Source: Atkinsonella hypoxylon
Lineage: Eukaryota; Ascomycota; Sordariomycetes; Hypocreales; Clavicipitaceae
Assembly (NCBI GenBank): GCA_000729835.1
Contig: JFHB01000026.1
Span: 62,001 to 126,000, forward strand
Direction: 5' to 3'
DNA: 64,000 nucleotides
Below are positions 55,759 through 64,000 of the stretch, in pieces. The notes under the pieces were generated by a model. The model searched no databases, was not told the DNA's origin, and worked only from the letters and a program-made list of their open reading frames with translations. The number at the start of each line of letters is the position of its first letter. The stretch's first letter is position 1. Position numbers and translations under genes: made by a program.

Positions 55759-57209
55759 ACTGGCCAAGAAAAGTGCCGTGACTGCAGCAACATCAGGGAC
55801 GGGAAGATCAAGGCTTCCCTGGCGGCAACACTGACTGAAGAGCTTCAGTCCCAGCCAGGCTAATATTCGCACGGAATCATGTTATGGCGAAGAGATGGAG
55901 CAAGACAAACCCGTGCCACGAATAACGGTAACGCAGACGAAGAGACATGAACGAGTCCAGGAGCCAAGTGACGTGTCAGGCTGTCAGCTGGTAGAATACG
56001 ATACGAAGGCTGAGCGGCGCTCAAGTACCCGCCTGACTTACTCTTGCCCGGGTCAAAAGTCAAGAGGGAGTGAGCCACGTCTCTGTTGCATAGCCATGAT
56101 CGCATAGCCATAAATCAAATGTCCATGTCACATTAGCCATGTTGCAGAACAGCCCAGGCCCCCCACCCAGCGTGCGTGACATTAATCAGATAAGATCAAG
56201 TCTTTCCAGTCAGTCGCCCGATGCGCCTATTATTAATACAGGCGGCTTCTGCGGGGACGTCGATCAGCCAGACACCAAGGCGCACTACGGCCCGTCTCAA
56301 GCAGGGCCAGCTGGGCAGTAGGGTCCCACTCTGTTGGCACACGACATTAGGTACATGAACATGTGCATTACTTGGACCAAAGAAGGTCTCGTACAAGCTG
56401 CTAGCCATGTAACTTTCATCCAAGTCATACTGAAGTTCAAGTCAAGTCGTTGAGGCTGATGCTAGCAAAAGGGTGGCAGGGAAACTGTATCGACAATTTA
56501 AATCGAGCCATGGAGGCTTACCCATCACCACCGTATGTGGAACGTCCATGTCCATGTCTCGACATAATGGGAAGGCGCGGTGATCTCCCCCACGTCATCT
56601 GACGTTCTGGCCCAATCAGCGATGCATCAGCTAAGTTGTGCCAGCGCGTCTCAGGTCCAAGTGGGGCATGCATGTTCCTGACCCAAATTTGGCAAATGGC
56701 GACAAGGATCTGCATATGCTGACCATATGCAGACCATAAACAAACCTCACAGTGCATAATATTTCCAATTAACAGTAGCGGTAGCTTTACGGACATCATA
56801 TTAATCAATACTGTGCTAATGCACATGCTGCACATCTATAAGATGAGCTGGTGTGCGCACAAGAACCATCTCTCGATTCACTAGCGATCCATCCATCAAA
56901 ACATACAAGTAGGGACAAACTCACTGACCCATAATCTGGCCTTCCTAAGGGTGCAGCGATAATGGAGAACTGGGCGGATGCTGTCTACAATACGAAGTGC
57001 AAAGTGTCCGGGACCGAAGTTGAACCTGACAAGGGCGATACCTCTATCTGGTCGCGGACTACTAGGGGGAGGAGACATCTTACAACATTAGTCTAAATCA
57101 TGGGCTCTTCCACTGATGTGAGGCTATAAAGCATGATCCTCGTGACGGTGTGAATTTCCCCCAGGGATGAAGCTTTGTATTGTACATTAGTCGCCGATCC
57201 TCAGTATCA
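55759..57209. other. gene-poor stretch upstream of the siderophore transporter
   Basis: Promoter region of the transporter including the ATCAGATAA element. A 60-codon minus-strand frame at 56896-57078 (MSPPPSSPRPDRGIALVRFN) has an ATG but no recognisable domain. Confidence 0.4.
56185..56193 (+). promoter_or_regulatory. SreA/Fep1-type iron-responsive GATA site
   Basis: ATCAGATAA matches the ATCWGATAA consensus reported for the fungal iron repressor SreA. It lies 427 bp upstream of the siderophore transporter ATG, where such a repressor would act in iron-replete cells. A single 9-bp match can occur by chance. Confidence 0.5.
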
Positions 57210-57281
57210 GCGGCCATGGTGTAACGGTTAGCATGGCTGATTTCCATTCAGCCGACTCGGGTTCGACTCCCGATGGCCGCA
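57210..57281 (+). tRNA. tRNA-Gly (anticodon TCC)
   Basis: 72 nt with discriminator A, no intron. Acceptor GCGGCCA pairs perfectly with TGGCCGC. Anticodon stem GCTGA/TCAGC closes loop TTTCCAT, giving anticodon TCC. B box GGTTCGACTCC is intact; the A box region reads GGTGTAACGG. Confidence 0.93.
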
Positions 57282-57537
57282 ATAGCTAGGCTCTTATTGA
57301 GGCCTGTGTGGTTCTGTCACACACATCTTTCTTTCTTTTTCTTTTTTTCTTTTTTTTTTTTTCCGTAAAAAATCAAATCTTAATTTTACCTCCAGCCAAG
57401 CGAATATGCCATGGGCTCGTTCGTAATGGGACGATACACTGGACGTTGACAAGCCCCGACCAAAATAGCCGCTGCTACGAGAAAACACCACAGGATCTTC
57501 CCAACCGACAAGCATGGCCGTAATTCGCGGACATGGG

Positions 57538-57571
<34 letters not shown>

Positions 57572-59914
57572 ACTTGTTATCGACGCAGTAGAGCAGGTGA
57601 TATCGGCATAATCTGCTACCTTGGTCTAAATTTGCCATTGTGGCGCGGCGGAACTATTCGAATTCTTCATACTCCATTTTCGCACCATTTACTTGTTAGA
57701 TACTAATTTTCTAGGCTATATATATCTGGGGCAATCCGTCTTACTGACGGACATCCGCGCTCTGGCCGCCACGACAAGCCCATACCTATGTCTGAAAAAT
57801 GAATTGATGAAACGGACCGGGTTTGGCAGTCTTATACTGATTTTTACATTCCATCTGGGACTTCCGAATTGTGCTCGTGGATGTACTCGGATGACAGATT
57901 CGAATCGCTGATTAGAGCAAGGGACGTCGACGAAGTGTCATTTTTATAGACGATACTCATGAGCGGGATATATTCGAGTTGATGAATGCATGTTTCGGAT
58001 TAGCATAATGCTCGGGGTGAAATCGGCGTCTATGATTTCATCCTATGTCGGGACCCGTGCTTGCTTACTTTGCATGAAATTTGAAGAGAACATACTTACA
58101 TCTTGAAATTTGTGAGAGGATGGCCTTGGGGAAGCCCTCATGTGGCACGGTATATAGGGGGTTCTAACCGATCATTAAGTATGGCGTGGCCACGTCGGAA
58201 TTGCCACACCTCGCTTGAAGCGACATCTTCGAACCCACCACGCTAAGTGATGATAACCCTAGCCGCATGAAGATATTTTTTGACCAGGCGCCAAATGGTT
58301 ACTGCTGGAGTCATAGTTTTGCATGAGCCTATTGCCGGTCCTCACATCAACCTTCACCAAGTTCGCCACGACCGTCGGGTAGTAGTATCCTTACACTGGG
58401 TCTTGTTTACCAAAGAAAACTCAGTCAGTAGCCTCAACGTCGGCCGTTTATGTTGATCAATTTATTGACCTGTGTACCTGGAATGGAATCAGACGATGCG
58501 TCGACACGTCGAAGAATGAATCACCGCAGCGTAGGAACCAATGGCAAGTCCTGAGCAGCATAATAACCAGGAACCTGATGGGTGAAGCAAGAGATGACTT
58601 GTTCGTCACACCGTCGGGAGACTAGTGATGACATGCATCTCTATTCTGTGAGGTTGACGTCTGTATTAAGAAACACTAGGTGAGGAACAATGAACTTGTC
58701 AATTAGCGGACTACTGAGTCGCTTCTTGGACGTGATCTTAACTCAGTCATGACAAATTGAACCTGGTGAGGAGTATCCTGTATTCTAGCATGGACAGCCG
58801 AGGTCCGGTTGTAGTATCTGAGACACTAAGGCCCGGGAGCTTGCTTGGTCCGATCTTTCACCCGCTCCATTAAGACAACTAATTGGTACGGCCTCTTCTC
58901 TTCGTTGTGCCCGCTTTCAGATACCCCAGGCTCATCGTAGAATGATCTCTGCGACTTCGTACCTCATGCGGATGAGTAGCGAGTTAATTAGGCCATATGC
59001 TTGTTGGTCTCTATTGGGCGTGCGAATTTTTTAGTTTTGTCATCACGATACACTGGTCCGAAAGCGGGGAATGTACTCGGCACCCGCTAGCATTTGGATG
59101 CCTCGGATACCCCCAGCTCTTTGTACGGCCTTGTGCCCAACGCGGGAGCAACGAGACTAGTAGATTTCCCGCACGAGTCAGGTAATTTCCCGTTGGAGGG
59201 CAACATTACTAACAATGATCATCACTCCCTGACTCACCGGACGGACCAGTTAACTAAAGAGAGGCCGATATTTGAAAGTTTGGACGGGGAAATTTGCTTG
59301 GTGGCGCAGAGCAGCTGTTCTAATTGGTCTACTAGAGCTTCGATTTGCCAAGATTAATAATCTCTTCACACATACAAATCACAACGAAAATGTTAACTGT
59401 GGGCAAGTTGAATGATCTCGTAAGACAGTAGAGAAAAACTACAAAGAGGTTTTCTTTTTTTTTTTTTTTGAAACAGAAGTAAAGATTTCGTCCATATTCA
59501 TCAAGAGTTTCTAAAGAATATTAGGGATTTTCTTAGGATATTATTATCCTGTAAACATATAATATCATTGGTGAGGTAGGTCCCACATTCCAACGCCACC
59601 CGCCAGGTCGGGTCCGTATGAGACGTAGAGCCTGCGGGGTCTGTCTTTGGCTTGGCCGGTCCCGATCTCCATTCATGCCGAGGTCAGATGAAACACCCAA
59701 GATGGTTGATTGGCTGAGAATTGCAAACAAGGTCCTTGTCGTTCCTTACCGCAAATCATGTACAACCTCGTTCTAGGTAGAATTAAAAAAAAAAAAAAAA
59801 AATAAGGTAAAAAAGAAAAGGAAAGGAAAAGGACAAAAACGTATCCGGGATTTTTACAACGGACTTGGCCACATTCAATAGTGCATCTGTTCTGCGTACT
59901 ACGTAGCCGTCGTC
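57282..59914. other. 2.6-kb gene-poor, homopolymer-rich stretch
   Basis: AT-rich with several T-runs and A-runs, no coding frame that I can support, and no transposon protein. It begins right after the tRNA and ends at the acyl-CoA ligase leader. Confidence 0.45.
57538..57570 (+). repeat. A33 homopolymer
   Basis: Uninterrupted run of 33 A, with a T-rich tract at 57328-57362 about 175 bp before it. Confidence 0.9.
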
Positions 59915-61983
59915 ATGATTTACAACAGCGCCAACAGCGCCAACAGCGCGCCTTTACCGGATGAAGACTTGCTGACATTCTTGTTTGGTATGGACGGCCA
60001 TGTTTGCGACCTGTGCCGCGTCGATCGTGGACTTGTATCTAACCGCCGGTGACGAATAGATAACGCGGGATCTCTTGCGACAGAGGATGATCCAGTTCAC
60101 GCAGAGGCTCACGACCCGAGCTATGTCATCACCAAGAGACAAGCCCGCGCCTTGACACAGCAATTCGCCTACTTTCTACGCCATAACTACAGAGTCGGGA
60201 GCTCAGGTCCTGCCAAAGATATCGTCGTTTGCGTGTCCAGCGGACAGTGTGCACTGCCATGCATATTCTGGGCCGTAATTGCAGCCGAGGGCATCTATTC
60301 CGCGGCTTCATCGGCCGGCACACCGGCGGACATCGCGAGGCAAATCAAGGACGGGCCGGGACAGCTCCTGATCTGCACCCAGGATCTCCGTTCCCTAGGC
60401 GTCGCAGCAGCCAAGGCAGCAGGTATCGCGGAGCGAAACGTGCTGATCCTCAAGTCGTATCCGCAGATCGAGCTGTACAGCGCCGACGGCGCGCTCAGGT
60501 GCGACTTTCAAAACAAGTTGGCATGGCCAAGAATCACCGACCCGGATGTGCTCGAGAACCGCACCGTGTGTATTCTCTATTCCTCCGGGACGACTGGCTT
60601 GCCGAAAGGTATGGGATAAATTATACATATATATGTATTCATGCTGAAAGGAACATTCAATCGCTTACATCGCGTTGCTCACCCGAGAATAACCAGGAGT
60701 TCGCGTGTCCCATCTGAACATGGTCGCCGAAGCAGCACTGTCGTCTTTGATGAGCAGACCCGTATACGACAGATGGGCAGAAGAAGGTAGACCGTTCGAG
60801 GAGCGCCGAACGCTGGGCCACCTGCCCACAGCTCACATTGCCGGCGCTCAAGGCTACTTCGTCTCGCACATGTATGAAGGCACGTGTGTGTACTGGATGT
60901 CGCGATACAACTTTAACGACTTCCTCAAGTACTGCCAGCAGATCAAAATCACGAACTTCTTCAGCGTGCCGCCGATATACATGAGCATCGCGAAAACCCC
61001 GACTGCCAAGGACCAGCTGAAGCATATGCGATTCGCAGTTGCCGGCGCGGCTCCGCTCAGCGGCGAGGTGCAAGAAGCTGCGAGCCAGAAACTGCCGGAG
61101 GGTGCTCGTGTTTCTCAAGTCTGGGGACTGAGCGAGACAACGGGGAGGGTGGTGTATTCACCTCTCGACATGAAACTGCCGAGTGGATCGCTCGGCTTCC
61201 TACTGCCCAATCTTACCATGAGGTGCGTCATCTTTTTTTTTTTTTTATTTTTTTTTTTTAATAATTCAAACAAAGGCGAGATTGGGGTTTTTTTTTTCTT
61301 TGGTAAATTGACCTTGTTGGTTCGGAGAATATCGGAAAGTGTTGCTAAGTCGTATGTCGTGCCAATAAAAAAAAAAAAAGACTCGTTGACGACGACGGAA
61401 AAGACGTCAAGCCCGGCGAGGCCGGAGAAGCATGGGTCAAAGGGCCCATTGTCACCAAGGGCTATCATCGGAACCCCGAGGCGAACAAGGCCTCCTTCAC
61501 CGAGGACGGATGGTTCAAAACGGGCGACATTCTACGCATCGAAAACAATCAGCTGTACATCGTTGACAGAAAGAAGGTCGGTCTCATTTGCCCGGTTGAA
61601 AGCTTCAACACGGTCCATCTACCAGACACTGGCACTAAAGCATGAGACAGGAGTTGATCAAATACAAAGGCAGCCAAGTCGCGCCTGCCGAGCTGGAAGG
61701 GATTCTCATCGCCCATCCGGCTGTTGCAGATGCGGCCGTCATTGGAGTCCCCGAGGAGGGAAACGAGTTGCCACGAGCCTATGTCGTTTTGGAGCCCGGT
61801 GCGCGGGGGAAGGTTTCAGAAGAAGAGCTAAAAGCCCATGTCAAGAAACACGTCTCGCACTATAAGCAGCTGAGGGGAGGCGTCATCTTTGTAGACCAAG
61901 TCCCGCGGAGCCCTTCAGGAAAGATCTTGAGAAGGCAGCTGCGAGATCTTCAGGGCAAGGGAGGAAAGCAATGCAGGTTGTGA
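59915..61983 (+). CDS. acyl-CoA ligase / 4-coumarate-CoA ligase-like AMP-binding enzyme
   Basis: 558 residues from exons 59915-59987, 60060-60608, 60697-61222, 61381-61576 and 61651-61983. Junctions restore a full ANL-superfamily enzyme that activates a carboxylic acid with ATP and joins it to CoA. Motifs: P-loop YSSGTTGLPKG (198-208, ending at an exon boundary), HLPTAHIAGAQGYFV, QVWGLSETTGRV, DGWFKTGDILRI, IVDRKKELIKYKGSQVAP and the catalytic Lys in SPSGKILRRQ. The C-terminus CRL fits the (S/A/C)(K/R/H)L peroxisomal signal. Substrate unknown. Exon 1 has a Asn-Ser-Ala repeat from a 9-nt tandem repeat. Intron 3 (61223-61380) is odd: T-runs near its 5' end and a 13-A run forming the acceptor AAAAG. 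The last donor, GTCGGT, is also weak. Confidence 0.87.
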
Positions 61984-62400
61984 GATATCTCCAAGTCCAA
62001 GGGACAGAGCCTGGTCCCCAAAGAGGTTTTGAGGGAAACCAGGACGTTTAATGGATTCTAATTCGCCCAACTATTGATTGCTTATAGTGTCGTAACACAA
62101 AAGCACCGCAAAGTCAGGCCCTGTGCCAATGATGCGTGTCCACACCAAGTGTCCAAGAGGAGCCTGCGCAGATACCGTCTTTAGGATACAAGGAGCCATC
62201 TATTCCCGTCTAAATAATCACCAAATGAGAGTATACATAGCAAACTCGAACAAGACTAAACTCCACGCGGAACACATCTAAATGAATGCCCCTACATGCA
62301 CCACAACACCATCGCTGAACCCATGCTCACGCTCTAGCAACCGTAAAATGACGTGTCCATTCTTGCAAACTTCCAAGCATGCTTGCGACCAAACTGCCCA
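61984..62400. other. convergent 3' intergenic region
   Basis: 3' UTRs of the acyl-CoA ligase and the following minus-strand gene. Nothing else seen. Confidence 0.55.
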
Positions 62401-64000
62401 TCAAAATCTCTTCTCCCACGCTCCCCACCAGACGCCCATATTCGCGGCCACCACCAGATCAAGCATTTTCAACCCCTCATGATGAACAATCAATTTGCCC
62501 AGTTTGACGTCTCGCCCACTGGTGCCGCCGCCAGCTGATTCGCTCCCCAGGTTGAGTTTAAAAGGCGAGACCGTACCATCATCCTTATCATGGTCGTCGT
62601 CGTGACCCTTCGCTCCAGCACTCTGCTTGAGGAGCTTTTCTAGGTTTCCTTTCCACTGCTCCTTGGAATTCTTAGCGTGCTCAACCCAGATTTCTGTAGA
62701 CGGGAGATTGAATCGTAGCTCGCTAACTGGTCGGCTCGAGGACTTGAAGACGTTCATTGGGTTTTGATCTGCAACCAGAGGATTGTAGTTTGCGCTTGTA
62801 GTGAACTCATAAGGCGTGTGTCGACAGTCGAGACTACGCCCGGCGTTACCGGTTTGAAATTCACATCTACCATCCCACGGGCTGTCGAACACGTATCCAC
62901 GAGCCTTCATGCCAGGCGGAGGTGGTCCGTTGGTGACGACGGCTTCTACAGCGTCCGTTATGTCGCTGGCAGTAGACACCACTGACCCAACGCTATCGCT
63001 TCGGTGGCGGCTGAGTGCGTGGCGACTCGCTTGCTGGAATTTCTTCACAACGCTGTTCCTGAGACTGATCGAGTATCGCATGGCCATCTGTCGCGAGAAC
63101 ACACCTATTCCGCTCCTCGCGGTGCTTCGATCTTCCCCTTCCGCGACAAGTTTCTTCCTGAAAGCCATGTTTCTGAATTTGGCGTACCCGGAGTTTTCGA
63201 GCTCTATGTTGATGGGCGGATATAACTGTGACGTCGAAGGCATCGGCGGACCCAAATTCGATTGCAGCTGGTTATCCGGAACGTCGCCAACCTCTGCGGG
63301 GTCAAGTTGCCTTAAGGATACCCGGCCAATATTCCACTGTTGGCCAGAACTCGGATCTCGGCGAATAATTGTCAAAGTGATGGGCGATCCCGCTCCGACG
63401 CTCTCAGCCACGCTGTGTTTTCGAGGCGACGGGGATTGGTTGAGTGCCTGGCTGGCAGGCTGGTGTTGAATCGGATGTGACGTCGAATTTGAGCTAGCGA
63501 CGCCACCGTTGGGTAGGGAGGCTGCCAAGAGCGGTTCTGGCAGCTGTGTACTCTGAGATTCAGGCGTGCTCTTGGCGACTTCTCCTGCAGCTGCCTGAGG
63601 ACTGTGCGACTGTGTCACCGCAGTCTTCGCAGAGGTCATTGGACGAGGTCCAATGGGTTTTCTCGCAGGCATGCCGGTATGGAGCCCTGCGGCAGTTCTT
63701 TCATGACTCAGTAAGGTATTTGGGGATGTAAGCGCCTCGAGTTGAACGTTCGTAGATGATCGTATGGGACTGGAAGACTCAAGTAAAACGCGACTTTTCC
63801 GAAGAACGCCATTTTCGCCCGAAATATCGTTTCGTGAAGCATACGATTCGGCAGAGATGAGCGGCTGAAGAACCGGTAATCGGGTCGGGTTCATCTGACT
63901 CTCCGGTAATGAAGAGCGAGAGCAATCGGCGACTGGCTTCCGAGGAATCGTGTGCGGTGAAGAGACGCTTTCTTCGCTAGATCGCCAAGTAGTTTCGTCA
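62401..64000 (-). CDS. conserved filamentous-fungal protein of unknown function, 3' part
   Basis: At least 533 codons; the frame is still open at the window edge, so the start is outside. An internal Met at 63894 exists but sequence before it (VSSPHTIPRKPVADCSRSSL) looks like the same protein. The first half is Ser/Pro/Gln-rich and disordered. The second half is structured, with TLTIIRRDPSSGQQWNIGRV, NIELENSGYAKF, a Gly/Trp/Cys block RGYVFDSPWDGRCEFQTGNA then LDCRHTP, VSELRFNLPSTEIW, and a C-terminal hydrophobic LIVHHEGLKMLDLVVAANMG plus VWWGAWEKRF. I do not recognise a named domain. No signal peptide is visible in the part present. Confidence 0.75.
   Translation of the reverse strand, partial: DETTWRSSEESVSSPHTIPRKPVADCSRSSLPESQMNPTRLPVLQPLISAESYASRNDISGENGVLRKSRVLLESSSPIRSSTNVQLEALTSPNTLLSHERTAAGLHTGMPARKPIGPRPMTSAKTAVTQSHSPQAAAGEVAKSTPESQSTQLPEPLLAASLPNGGVASSNSTSHPIQHQPASQALNQSPSPRKHSVAESVGAGSPITLTIIRRDPSSGQQWNIGRVSLRQLDPAEVGDVPDNQLQSNLGPPMPSTSQLYPPINIELENSGYAKFRNMAFRKKLVAEGEDRSTARSGIGVFSRQMAMRYSISLRNSVVKKFQQASRHALSRHRSDSVGSVVSTASDITDAVEAVVTNGPPPPGMKARGYVFDSPWDGRCEFQTGNAGRSLDCRHTPYEFTTSANYNPLVADQNPMNVFKSSSRPVSELRFNLPSTEIWVEHAKNSKEQWKGNLEKLLKQSAGAKGHDDDHDKDDGTVSPFKLNLGSESAGGGTSGRDVKLGKLIVHHEGLKMLDLVVAANMGVWWGAWEKRF

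Noticed and set aside
57210..57281. tRNA-Glu
   Set aside because: The loop TTTCCAT places TCC, not TTC, at the anticodon; therefore Gly.
1..64000. CRISPR array, rRNA operon or complete transposon
   Set aside because: No regularly spaced repeats, no rRNA-like blocks, and no transposase or reverse-transcriptase reading seen on either strand.

Overview
The window is nuclear DNA of a filamentous ascomycete. The evidence is short introns (53-262 bp) with GTAAGT/GTATGT-like donors and CTAAC/CTGAC-like branch sites, single-gene transcription units, and fungus-specific families (killer-toxin-like chitinase remnants, DUF7735-like wall protein, DUF2434-like membrane protein, Scp3-like CCCH protein, SIT/ARN siderophore transporter). 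Gene content and the interspersed CCTAGGTA and TACGGAGTA words fit Sordariomycetes, most likely Hypocreales; that placement is inference.

Layout. 0-1.3 kb: 5' part of a trehalose-phosphate synthase/phosphatase gene. 2.5-4.9 kb: two decayed loci, one derived from a secreted killer-toxin-like chitinase. 5.6-6.3 kb: secreted or GPI-anchored wall protein. 8.9-15.5 kb: a Zn2Cys6 regulator and a C2H2 regulator. 15.5-21.8 kb: gene-free. 21.8-28 kb: DUF2434-like membrane protein divergent from COG5, then a gelsolin-repeat actin-binding protein. 28-36.5 kb: gene-free and rich in CCTAGGTA arrays. 36.5-38.6 kb: CCCH protein of the Scp3 type.

40.1-53.6 kb is the densest part. It carries mitochondrial acyl carrier protein, the TYKY/NDUFS8 complex I subunit, tRNA-Asp, a kinase pseudogene, an intact atypical kinase with a small Cys-rich ORF just upstream, a decayed unknown gene, protein-isoaspartate methyltransferase, Bsd2-like trafficking protein, a complex III assembly factor (UQCC2/Cbp6-like) and a citrate carrier. 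Four of these encode nuclear-encoded mitochondrial proteins, and several contain exons of 18-28 nt. 53.9-64 kb: siderophore-iron transporter with an iron-GATA-type site upstream, tRNA-Gly, an AT- and homopolymer-rich gene-poor stretch, an acyl-CoA ligase with a peroxisome-type C-terminus, and the 3' part of an unknown fungal gene.

No operon-like or biosynthetic cluster logic is evident. The main points of interest are clustered mitochondrial genes with micro-exons, loci broken by C-to-T-type stop codons, palindromic CCTAGGTA arrays, and paired T-run/A-run segments. All gene models come from reading splice sites and protein similarity by eye; no alignment was run.
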